DNA of 15,315 nucleotides from Gemmatimonadota bacterium (GTDB lineage: Bacteria > Gemmatimonadota > Gemmatimonadetes > Gemmatimonadales > GWC2-71-9), in assembly GCA_017889745.1 (NCBI GenBank), contig JAGGAG010000050.1:7723-23037 (forward strand). The letters are read 5' to 3'. Position 1 is the first letter of the stretch. Each line of letters starts with the position of its first letter. The notes beneath the pieces are model-generated. The model was not told where the DNA came from. It did no database searches and saw only the letters and a list, made by a program, of their open reading frames with translations. Positions 1 to 6,068 of the stretch are shown in pieces. The position numbers were made by a program, and so were the translations under genes.

Positions 1-193
1 CGACGTCCGGGGGGAAACTTACGTTCAGGTGGGAAAACGTCAATACAGTCATAACTTGGCTTACCCCGCACACGCGAACAAGTAGCCGGTACCGTCTTCT
101 CCTGACTGGGAAATAGACCGGAAATTCTCCTCACCCAAAAACCACCTCAAGTTCATGCTTGGGACGCGTTACGATGAGCCGGCTGCCAAGCAG

Positions 194-222
194 TTGACAA
201 TTACTTTAGTGCTAGATAGTAT
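194..222 (+). promoter_or_regulatory. Sigma70-type promoter of the mhqR-like operon
   Basis: A perfect -35 hexamer TTGACA (194-199) is followed by a 17-bp spacer and a 4/6 -10 hexamer TAGTAT (217-222). This predicts a transcript start near 229 and a leader of about 36 nt before the MarR start codon at 265. The segment is much richer in AT than the surrounding coding DNA. Both arms of the inverted repeat at 198-238 overlap or abut the promoter elements, so the downstream repressor probably controls it. No transcript data are available. Confidence 0.72.
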
Positions 223-238
223 TGTTCTAAAGTAATTG
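198..238. promoter_or_regulatory. Perfect 12-bp inverted repeat, probable MarR operator
   Basis: CAATTACTTTAG (198-209) is repeated exactly as its reverse complement CTAAAGTAATTG (227-238), with 17 bp between. The left arm begins inside the -35 box. The right arm starts 4 bp after the -10 box and covers the expected transcription start, so a bound protein would block RNA polymerase. Each arm can also be read as the stronger half of a short palindrome of form CTTTAG-NN-CTAAAG (TTTAG-TG-CTAGA and TATTG-TT-CTAAA), so two repressor dimers side by side is an alternative reading. Autoregulation by the MarR protein at 265-795 is inferred from position. Confidence 0.75.
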
Positions 239-264
239 CGATTACGGCTGCTCACGGAGCGCAT

Positions 265-795
265 ATGGCCGGATACGCGGGGACAACTGAGGAACGGCTC
301 GCCCTTCGGACCTTCGTCAAACTGGTGCGGACGGCAACCACGTTGAGTGCGCGCTTGAATCGGCCGCTGGCGCAGGCGGGGTTGACCGAGAGTCAGTTCG
401 GGGTGCTCGAAGCGCTGCTGCACCTCGGGCCGATGCACCAGCGCGAACTCGCCGGGAAGATCCTGCGGACACCTGGCAACGTGACCCTCGTGCTGGACCA
501 GCTCGAGGCCCGCGGTCTCGTGCGCCGCGAGCGCGGATCGGAGGATCGGCGGTGCATCCAGGTGCACCTCACGCCGACGGGGGAGGCGCTCGTGAACGGC
601 CTGTTCCCGGCGCACGCAGCGAGGCTGGTAGAGGAGATGAGGCTGCTCAGCGAGAACGAGCAGCGAGAACTGGGACGGCTTTGCCGGCGCCTCATGCGCC
701 CGGACGCCGATCTCATGGCCACGCCAGCCGGCGACGGCGCGGTGCGGCCCGATGCAGCACACGGCAGCATATCCAATGAGGAGCAGGACACATGA
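265..795 (+). CDS. mhqR: MarR family transcriptional repressor, MhqR-like
   Basis: This 176-aa protein is a winged-helix repressor. Residues about 12-35 form the N-terminal dimerisation helix. Residues about 40-110 carry the MarR DNA-binding core: GLTESQFGVLEAL, then the recognition helix region RTPGNVTLVLDQLEARGLV (about 69-86), then a wing built on ERGSEDRRC and the following LTPTG. A C-terminal helix pair (about 115-145) completes the dimer interface. The tail after about residue 147 is low complexity. ATG 265 has GGAG (256-259) 5 nt upstream. Its stop overlaps the next start (ATGA, 792-795). The neighbours are a ring-cleaving dioxygenase and a carboxylesterase-like hydrolase, the same order as S. 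aureus mhqRED, so quinone or catechol sensing is the best guess. Cys97 and Cys140 are the only cysteines. Whether sensing is by ligand or by thiol cannot be told. Confidence 0.85.
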   Translation: MAGYAGTTEERLALRTFVKLVRTATTLSARLNRPLAQAGLTESQFGVLEALLHLGPMHQRELAGKILRTPGNVTLVLDQLEARGLVRRERGSEDRRCIQVHLTPTGEALVNGLFPAHAARLVEEMRLLSENEQRELGRLCRRLMRPDADLMATPAGDGAVRPDAAHGSISNEEQDT

Positions 796-1739
796 CCGGC
801 ATTCATCACGTCACCGCCATTTCGAGCGATCCGGCGGCGACGATTCGTTTCTACGGTGACACACTCGGCCTGCGGCTGGTGAAGCAGACCGTGAACTTCG
901 ACGACCCGGGGACGTTTCATCTCTACTTTGGCGACCGGACCGGTGCACCCGGGTCGATCCTGACGTTCTTCCCGTTTCCCGGCGGCAGGCGCGGGCGCAT
1001 CGGCACGGGCCAGGCGGCCGTGACGAGCTTCGCCATCCCCATGGAGTCGGTGGGCTGGTGGATCGAGCGTCTCGGGGCGCGAGGCATTGCCGTCGAGGCG
1101 CCGGTCGGGCGCTTCGATGAGCGCGTGCTGGCGCTGCGCGATCCCGATGGCATGCTGCTCGAACTCGTGGGCTCGCCGCGTCATGCGGACCTCGAAGGAC
1201 GGACGCAGGGCGGCATCCCCGCGGAGCACGCCATCCGCGGCATGCACGGAGTAACGCTGTGGACCGACGGCGAGGCGCCGGGCACGGAGGAGGTGCTGGC
1301 CGGCCCGCTTGGTTTCCGCCTCATCGGCGAGCACGCAGGCACCCGGCGCTTCGGCGGCGACGCGCCGCTCGGAAGCGTGGTCGACCTGCGGCGCGCCGAC
1401 GGCTTCTGGGGCGGCGTGGGCGGCGTGGGCACGGTGCACCATGTGGCGTTCCGCGCGGCCGACGAGGCGCGGCAGCTGGAGCTGCGACGCGTCGTGGAGG
1501 AGGCGGGACTCCACGTCACCCCGGTGGTCGACCGGCAGTACTTCAAGTCGGTCTACTTCCGGGAGCCCGGCGGCGTGCTGTTCGAGGTCGCGACGGATTC
1601 GCCCGGCTTCCTGTGGGACGAGGCCGAGCCGGTACTCGGCACGACGCTCAAGCTGCCACCGTGGCTCGAGGCGCATCGCGAGGAGATCGTCCGCACCCTG
1701 CCGGCTCTCGAGGTAGAGCCGGCGGAGGTGGCATCGTGA
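792..1739 (+). CDS. mhqO: Ring-cleaving dioxygenase, two-domain VOC (glyoxalase) family, MhqO/MhqE-like
   Basis: This 315-aa protein has two vicinal-oxygen-chelate domains (about 1-130 and 148-270), the usual length and layout of extradiol-type dioxygenases of the MhqO/MhqE/PcpA group. These are known or thought to open (hydro)quinone rings with Fe(II). Candidate metal ligands are His5/His6 in GIHHVT, His216/His217 in TVHHVAF and Glu265 in GVLFEVATD. The signature VYFREPGGVLFE (254-265) is typical of the group. GAGGAG (778-783) lies 8 nt before the ATG. The gene is coupled to the MarR gene upstream by a 4-nt overlap and to the hydrolase downstream by GTGA (1736-1739). The cytoplasmic role is probably detoxification of quinone-like electrophiles. 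The real substrate is not known from sequence. Confidence 0.88.
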   Translation: MTGIHHVTAISSDPAATIRFYGDTLGLRLVKQTVNFDDPGTFHLYFGDRTGAPGSILTFFPFPGGRRGRIGTGQAAVTSFAIPMESVGWWIERLGARGIAVEAPVGRFDERVLALRDPDGMLLELVGSPRHADLEGRTQGGIPAEHAIRGMHGVTLWTDGEAPGTEEVLAGPLGFRLIGEHAGTRRFGGDAPLGSVVDLRRADGFWGGVGGVGTVHHVAFRAADEARQLELRRVVEEAGLHVTPVVDRQYFKSVYFREPGGVLFEVATDSPGFLWDEAEPVLGTTLKLPPWLEAHREEIVRTLPALEVEPAEVAS

Positions 1740-2413
1740 GCAATTCACCGGAACTCCCGCTGGTGCACCGATTCGAACCGGGCCAGCCAGGCCAGCCGAC
1801 GCTCCTGCTCCTGCACGGAACGGGTGGCGACGAGAACGACCTGCTTCCACTCGGGCGGGCACTCCTGCCTGGCGCCGCATTGCTGAGCCCGCGCGGCGCA
1901 ATCCTCGAGCGGGGCCAGCCGCGCTTCTTCCGGCGGCTGGCGGAAGGGGTCTTCGACCTGGAGGACCTGCATTTCCGTACGGCGGAGCTGGCAGCCTTCA
2001 TCCGTGAGGCCGCGGCGGCGTACCAGCTCGACCCGAAACGGATCGTCGCGGTTGGCTTTTCCAATGGGGCCAACATCGCGGCGAGCCTGCTGCTCGCGGA
2101 TACCGGGGTGCTGGCGGGCGCGGTGCTGTTCCGACCGATGGTTCCGTTCGAGCCGGTGCAGCGTCCTCACCTGTCAGGGATCCCGGTGCTCATCGCGGCG
2201 GGGAGCAGCGATCCGATCGTCCCGGTGCCCCTGGTGAAGCGACTCGGGGTATTACTCTCCGAAGCTGGGGCCGCGGTGGAGGTGCGCTGGAGCCCAGGCG
2301 GGCACGGTCTCACCCAGGGAGACGTGGAGGAGGCCACGGCGTTTCTCGCGAGGCATAGCGGTGATTTCGGCATTTCTTCGCTAACGGGTGGAGGGGTCCG
2401 GATCATTAAATGA
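1736..2413 (+). CDS. mhqD: Alpha/beta hydrolase, phospholipase/carboxylesterase family, MhqD-like
   Basis: From GTG 1736, which overlaps the dioxygenase stop, this encodes 225 aa, the normal length for the family. A longer reading frame upstream is only the out-of-frame shadow of the dioxygenase. Residues 23-31 (LLLLHGTGG) form the oxyanion strand. The nucleophile is Ser109 in GFSNG, the acid Asp159 in GSSDPIVP and the base His190 in GGHGL, so the triad is complete. There is no signal peptide, so it is cytoplasmic. In Bacillus and Staphylococcus the homologue MhqD is induced by quinones together with the dioxygenase. Its reaction is unsettled; hydrolysis of a ring-fission product or a thiol/ester adduct is plausible. 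The C-terminal 15 or so residues are weakly conserved-looking. Confidence 0.85.
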   Translation: MSNSPELPLVHRFEPGQPGQPTLLLLHGTGGDENDLLPLGRALLPGAALLSPRGAILERGQPRFFRRLAEGVFDLEDLHFRTAELAAFIREAAAAYQLDPKRIVAVGFSNGANIAASLLLADTGVLAGAVLFRPMVPFEPVQRPHLSGIPVLIAAGSSDPIVPVPLVKRLGVLLSEAGAAVEVRWSPGGHGLTQGDVEEATAFLARHSGDFGISSLTGGGVRIIK

Positions 2414-2441
2414 GGTGACTGGAGAAAGGGGAAAAACAACA

Positions 2442-2747
2442 ATGTCCGTGGTTGCCCTCGAGCTCGAACGACAGGCGCGTGCCGACCGCCTGGTCCAGGA
2501 AATCGCCGCCCGTCATGGATTGCCCCCGGTTCACAGCATCGCCCGCCATGCGGGACCTACCGAACGATTCCTCGTGGTGTATGTGCCGGACGTGGCCGGC
2601 CTGCTGGACACGCCCCATGCCGTCGAGTACGCCTTCTCGGCGTCGATGCTCGCCGCGATCGACGTGCTGCGCCGGGTGGTGACGGAGTTCCCCGGTGGCA
2701 CGGGCGCCGCGGCGTATGTGCACGATCTCGATGGTGGCATGGAGTAG
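2442..2747 (+). CDS. Small conserved-looking protein of unknown function (101 aa)
   Basis: I do not recognise this protein. The chosen ATG at 2442 is preceded by a purine-rich ribosome site, GGAGAAAGGGG (2421-2431), with a 10-nt gap. An ATG at 2388 would add 18 residues but overlaps the hydrolase gene and is less likely. The protein has no signal peptide or membrane segment. It starts with an amphipathic helix (about residues 4-24, rich in Glu, Arg and Ala), followed by a likely strand FLVVYVPDVAGLL (about 43-55) and a second helix (about 61-84). It starts 28 nt after the MhqD-like hydrolase, so co-transcription from the promoter at 194 is likely. A strong GC hairpin lies 17 nt after its stop. 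A role in the electrophile response is a guess from position only. Confidence 0.7.
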   Translation: MSVVALELERQARADRLVQEIAARHGLPPVHSIARHAGPTERFLVVYVPDVAGLLDTPHAVEYAFSASMLAAIDVLRRVVTEFPGGTGAAAYVHDLDGGME

Positions 2748-2764
2748 CAGCAATACTCGCTGAC

Positions 2765-2786
2765 GGGCCGGTCCGCCGGCCGGCCC
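2765..2786. terminator. GC-rich hairpin after the mhq-like operon
   Basis: GGGCCGG (2765-2771) pairs with CCGGCCC (2780-2786). The stem extends inward by a T-G wobble and a C-G pair to about 9 bp around a CGCC loop. It lies 17 nt after the stop of the 101-aa gene. No run of T follows, so it is not a textbook intrinsic terminator. It may still end or stabilise the upstream transcript. Confidence 0.4.
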
Positions 2787-2802
2787 CGCTGCTGGCAACA
2801 CC

Positions 2803-2827
2803 GTCGCATTACCCTTGGTAATGCGAC
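2803..2827. repeat. Perfect 11-bp inverted repeat over the start codon of the first M42-like gene
   Basis: GTCGCATTACC (2803-2813) and GGTAATGCGAC (2817-2827) are exact reverse complements around a CTT loop. The ATG at 2821-2823 lies inside the right arm. As RNA it would hide the start codon in a stable stem. As DNA it could be an operator. No T tract follows, so it is not a standard terminator. No Shine-Dalgarno sequence is visible before the ATG. Confidence 0.6.
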
Positions 2828-3741
2828 CCGGGTTCCTGTTTCCCCTCTCCACATCCCTGCTGCTGGCTTCCCGGCTGTCGGGACAAGCCGCGCCTCCCTC
2901 CGCACTCCCAGAGCGCTTCGCCGCCTTCACGGCAGTGACCGGGTTCGAGCAAGCCGTGGTCGATACCCTGCTCGGCGGCCTGCTTCCCGGCGCCACGCGT
3001 GACCGGTCGGGCAGCGCGGTCCTGGTGCTCGGATCCGGTGCGCCGCGGCGCCTCATTGCCTGTCCGCTCGATGAGCCAGGCTGGGTGGTGGGTGGTGTCG
3101 GGCCCGATGGCTACCTGACACTGCGTCGTGCGCCGGGCCGGTTGCCGTCGCCGCTCTTCGACCAGCAGCTGGAGGGCCATCGCGTCACGCTGTACGGGCG
3201 TCGAGGGCCGGTGGCCGGGGTGGTCGGCGTGCGGTCCATTCACCTGACCCGCGGGCGCGAGTCGGGGCCGGACCAGCCCTTCGGCGTGGATGACGCGCGC
3301 GTGGATGTCGGCGCCGCCGGTGCGCGGCAGGTGGGTGCACTGGGCGTCGGCGTGCTCACGCCGGTCTCACTCACCAAGAAACCACTTCGCTACGGCAGCG
3401 ACCTTCTCGCGTCACCGGCAGCCGGCCGCCGCGTCGCGTGCGCGGCGCTGGTCCTGGCGGCGGTGGAAGCGCGGCCGCGCGCCGGCACCGTCGTGGTCGC
3501 CTTCGTCACCGAACAGAACCTCTCGCAGCGCGGGCTCCGCACGGTGCGGCACACTCAGGGCCCGTTCGCGGAAGAGCGAATGGTGGACGGCGCGGCCGGG
3601 GTGCCGGGGCTGCCGCGCGAGAGCGCCGAGGGCTGGGCGCTCCCCGCCGCCTTCGGCACCACGGCGGTCGAGACGGTGTCGCTCGCTGGCGCCGACTCGC
3701 TGCGCGCGCGCCTGGCCCGGTGGATCGAGGGGGCGCCATGA
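2821..3741 (+). CDS. Exported M42-peptidase-like protein lacking catalytic residues (probable pseudoenzyme)
   Basis: From ATG 2821 this encodes 306 aa; a TTG at 2815 would add two residues. Residues 4-22 resemble a signal peptide ending near SGQA. The body aligns by eye with the M42 protein encoded next to it: ACPLDEPGWVVGGV (80-93) against AHLDEIGFVISSI, VDVGAAGARQVG (161-172) against ADVGATSRAGAD, and AGRRVACAALVLAAV (201-215) against DDRVGCAALILAL. The metal and catalytic residues are mostly gone. The first His is Pro82. The FDD aspartates fall in SPAAG. The EE pair has become EQ (231-232). The final ligand His has become Thr in GTTAVETV. About 60 to 90 residues before the C-terminus are also shortened. 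The stop overlaps the start of the active-looking paralogue (ATGA, 3738-3741). A non-catalytic partner subunit or binding protein is the best guess. Confidence 0.78.
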   Translation: MRPGFLFPLSTSLLLASRLSGQAAPPSALPERFAAFTAVTGFEQAVVDTLLGGLLPGATRDRSGSAVLVLGSGAPRRLIACPLDEPGWVVGGVGPDGYLTLRRAPGRLPSPLFDQQLEGHRVTLYGRRGPVAGVVGVRSIHLTRGRESGPDQPFGVDDARVDVGAAGARQVGALGVGVLTPVSLTKKPLRYGSDLLASPAAGRRVACAALVLAAVEARPRAGTVVVAFVTEQNLSQRGLRTVRHTQGPFAEERMVDGAAGVPGLPRESAEGWALPAAFGTTAVETVSLAGADSLRARLARWIEGAP

Positions 3742-4814
3742 TGCGCCGCCTGGCCGTAGTGCTCCTGTGGTGCCTGCCGGTCCGCGTGATGGCGCAGTCG
3801 CTGGAGGATGTGCGCTCGGTGCTCGCGCCCCTGGTCGAGACCTACGGTGTCTCCGGCATGGAGGGCCCGGTGCGCGATGCCGTCATCCGCATGCTGCCCG
3901 ACTGGGCGCGGGCCACTACCGACACCGCGGGCAACCTCATGGTCGACGTCGGCCAGGGCGACCCGCTGGTCGTGTTCGTGGCGCACCTCGATGAGATCGG
4001 CTTCGTCATCAGCAGCATCCGCGACGACGGGTCGCTCGAGCTCACGCCACGCGGGGGCTTCTTCCTTTCGCTATTCGAGGCACAGCCGGCGCTGGTGCAC
4101 ACCGGCACGGGCAGCATCCCCGGTGTCTTCCTCCCGCGTGACTCGACCGGTGCGTCGCCCCGCCGCACGCCGCTGCCGTTCCGCGCCGACGTCGGGGCGA
4201 CGTCCCGCGCGGGCGCGGACGCGATGGGGATCCGCGTCGGGCAGACGCTCACGATGCCCAAGGCCTTCGTGCCACTGGCGGGCACCCGTGCCACCGGCCG
4301 GTCATTCGACGACCGGGTCGGCTGCGCGGCGCTGATCCTGGCACTGCGCCGGCTCAACCCCGGGCGGCTGCATCACCGCGTGATCTTCGTCTGGAGCGTA
4401 CGCGAGGAGACGGGACTCGAGGGCGCGCGAGTGGTGGCGGACGCCCTGGGCCTCGCCCCGGCGCGCGTGCACGCGGTGGACACCTTTGTGTCGTCCGACT
4501 CACCGCTCGAGATCAAGACCTTCGCCGACGTGCCGCTGGGTTCCGGCGCGGTGGCCCGGGCGGTGGACAACAGCAGCGTCACGCCACCGGCGCTGGTGGA
4601 CTCGCTCTACGGCGTTGCGAGCAGCCGCGGGATAGCCCTGCGGATCGGGACGACCAACGGCGGGAACGATGGCTCCGCTTTCGCATCCTGGGGCGTGCCC
4701 GACGTGCCGATGGCCTGGCCGCTGCGCTACGCGCACTCACCGGCGGAAGTGATCGACCTCGAGGACGTCCGGGCGCTGGCGCACCTGATCCAGGCGGTGG
4801 CAGAGGACTGGTAG
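3738..4814 (+). CDS. Secreted M42 family metallopeptidase (glutamyl aminopeptidase/TET-like)
   Basis: The start is the ATG at 3738, overlapping the upstream stop by 4 nt, with GAGGGGG (3727-3733) just before it; this gives 358 aa. Residues 1-20 (RRLAVVLLWCL then VMAQ) form a signal peptide cut after Ala19 or nearby. The M42 ligands are present: His83 and Asp85 in VAHLDEIGF, Asp191/Asp192 in FDDRVG, Glu223/Glu224 in VREETGLEGA, Asp248 in VDTFVSSD and His333 in YAHSPAEVIDLEDV. The family removes N-terminal residues from peptides with two metal ions, usually as cytoplasmic dodecamers, so an exported member is less usual. The pairing with the degenerate paralogue suggests a hetero-oligomer. Substrate preference cannot be read from sequence. 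It ends 57 bp before argG, but no functional link to arginine synthesis is shown. Confidence 0.88.
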   Translation: MMRRLAVVLLWCLPVRVMAQSLEDVRSVLAPLVETYGVSGMEGPVRDAVIRMLPDWARATTDTAGNLMVDVGQGDPLVVFVAHLDEIGFVISSIRDDGSLELTPRGGFFLSLFEAQPALVHTGTGSIPGVFLPRDSTGASPRRTPLPFRADVGATSRAGADAMGIRVGQTLTMPKAFVPLAGTRATGRSFDDRVGCAALILALRRLNPGRLHHRVIFVWSVREETGLEGARVVADALGLAPARVHAVDTFVSSDSPLEIKTFADVPLGSGAVARAVDNSSVTPPALVDSLYGVASSRGIALRIGTTNGGNDGSAFASWGVPDVPMAWPLRYAHSPAEVIDLEDVRALAHLIQAVAEDW

Positions 4815-4853
4815 CGGCCGCGGGGAGCGGAGGGTTGCGCCAGCGAGTGCGGG

Positions 4854-4871
4854 AACGCATGTTTATGCGTT
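4854..4871. promoter_or_regulatory. Candidate ArgR operator (ARG box) before argG
   Basis: AACGCAT (4854-4860) and ATGCGTT (4865-4871) form a perfect palindrome around GTTT. The total length of 18 bp and the four-base AT-rich centre match the known ARG-box layout (TGAAT-WWWW-ATTCA in enterics, TGCAT-type in Actinobacteria). It ends one base before the argG ATG. The last gene of this operon encodes ArgR, so autorepression of the whole cluster is likely. No confident -35/-10 pair was found nearby. A TTGCGC at 4835 is the only weak candidate. Confidence 0.65.
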
Positions 4872-6068
4872 ATGCAATCCAAGCGCCCCCTCGTCGCCCT
4901 GGCCTTCTCGGGCGGCCTCGACACGTCGTACTGCGTTCCCCGGCTGAGCGAGGACGGCTTCGCGGTGGAGACGGTGTTCGTCAACACCGGCGGCACCACC
5001 GCCCAGGATCGCGCCGGCATCCGCCGCCAGGCGGAAGCCGTGGGCACGCTGCGGCATCACGAGGTGGATGCGCGCGTCGCCGTCTTCGACCGCTTCGTGC
5101 GCTTCCTCATCCAGGGCAACGTGCTGCGGGGCGAGGTCTATCCCCTGAGTGTCGCCGCCGAGCGGACGCAGCAGGCCATCTCGGTGATCGAGGTGGCGCG
5201 CGCCATCGGCGCGGAGGCCGTCGCGCACGGATCGACGGGCGCCGGCAACGACCAGGTGCGCTTCGACGTCGCCTTCCGCGTGCTCGCGCCCGAGCTGCGG
5301 ATCATCACCCCCATCCGCGAAGCCAACCTGCAGCGGCCCGACGCCATCGCCTACCTGGAATCCCGGGGGCTGCCGGTGCCGGCCACGGCGAGCGCTTACA
5401 GCATCAACCGCGGTCTCTGGGGCACCACGTACGGCGGTGGCTGGACGCACGACACCTGGGCGGGGCCGCCCGGCGAGCTCTTCGAGCCGCCGGCCGACGC
5501 GCCGGCCCCGGCGGAGATCGTGATCGGATGGGAGCGGGGCGTGCCGGTGTCGATCGACGGCGTCGCGATCGACGGGCCCACGCTGGTGGACCAGCTCGGC
5601 GACCTCTGCGCCCGCTATGGCGTGGGGCGCGGCATCCACGTGGGCGAGACCGCACTTGGCATCAAGGGCCGCATCGGGTTCGAGGCGGGCGCCGCCCTGC
5701 TGCTCATCCAGGCGCATCGCGAGCTGGAGAAGCTGGTACTTACCAAGTGGCAGGCGTTCTGGAAGGACCAGCTGGGCCGTTTCTACGGCGACCGCCTGCA
5801 CGAGGGGCAGTACTTCGACCCGGCGCTGCGCGACATCGAGGCGATGTTCACCAGCTCGCAGCAGCGGGTGACGGGGGAGACGCGGGTGCGCCTGTCGGCG
5901 GGGCGTTCGCAGGTCACCGGTGCGCGGAGCCCCTTCTCGATGATGGACCCGGCGGTGGCCACCTATGGGGAAGAGAACCGGCTCTGGACCGGCGAGGAGG
6001 CCCGCGACTTCTCGCGGATCGCCGCCATTCCGTCGCTGCTCGCAATGCGGGCGGGAGCAAAGTCATGA
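4872..6068 (+). CDS. argG: Argininosuccinate synthase
   Basis: ArgG joins citrulline and aspartate with ATP to give argininosuccinate in the cytoplasm. The protein is 398 aa, close to the usual 400. Residues 7-19 (LVALAFSGGLDTS) contain the PP-loop. STGAGNDQVRFD, the segment with PIREANL, and SINRGLWGTTYGGGW are typical of the family. The C-terminal part (KGRIGFEAGAALLLI, then LEKLVLTKWQAFWKDQLG) resembles the ArgG branch I associate with Bacteroidetes and Xanthomonas, which also use acylated intermediates. ATG 4872 is the only possible start, because the frame holds no other start codon back to the stop at 4812. It has no nearby Shine-Dalgarno sequence and abuts the ARG-box palindrome, so the mRNA may have almost no leader. 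It overlaps the next gene by ATGA. Confidence 0.95.
   Translation: MQSKRPLVALAFSGGLDTSYCVPRLSEDGFAVETVFVNTGGTTAQDRAGIRRQAEAVGTLRHHEVDARVAVFDRFVRFLIQGNVLRGEVYPLSVAAERTQQAISVIEVARAIGAEAVAHGSTGAGNDQVRFDVAFRVLAPELRIITPIREANLQRPDAIAYLESRGLPVPATASAYSINRGLWGTTYGGGWTHDTWAGPPGELFEPPADAPAPAEIVIGWERGVPVSIDGVAIDGPTLVDQLGDLCARYGVGRGIHVGETALGIKGRIGFEAGAALLLIQAHRELEKLVLTKWQAFWKDQLGRFYGDRLHEGQYFDPALRDIEAMFTSSQQRVTGETRVRLSAGRSQVTGARSPFSMMDPAVATYGEENRLWTGEEARDFSRIAAIPSLLAMRAGAKS

Noticed and set aside
1..52. Possible start of a divergent minus-strand gene (ATG at 52-50, open to the left edge, beginning MTVLTFSHLNVSFPPD)
   Set aside because: Only 17 residues are visible, there is no clear ribosome site, and the DNA has lower GC than the genes around it. 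The resemblance to an ABC-transporter ATPase N-terminus is too slight to annotate.
1..193. Lower-GC stretch at the left edge that might hold a gene end or an RNA
   Set aside because: All plus-strand frames hit stops soon (for example near 52, 90 and 110). No terminator, tRNA or riboswitch pattern was found. It is best read as intergenic.
393..1901. 502-aa minus-strand open frame
   Set aside because: It runs antisense across the MarR, dioxygenase and hydrolase genes, which have clear family motifs. It is a high-GC shadow frame with Arg/Ala/His-rich composition and no motif.
3438..3737. Long N-terminal extension of the active M42 protein
   Set aside because: The stretch is out of frame within the upstream gene and rich in Gly/Arg/Ala. 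The signal peptide begins exactly at the ATG at 3738.
2821..3741. Decaying pseudogene of the M42 peptidase
   Set aside because: The frame is intact, the signal peptide is present, codon use matches the neighbours and the gene is coupled to an active paralogue, so a functional pseudoenzyme fits better than a degraded copy.
4859..6064. Alternative frame through argG that continues into the P-loop gene
   Set aside because: Residues before 6065 are low-complexity Arg/Ala/Gly from an overlapping frame. The conserved sequence begins at ATG 6065.
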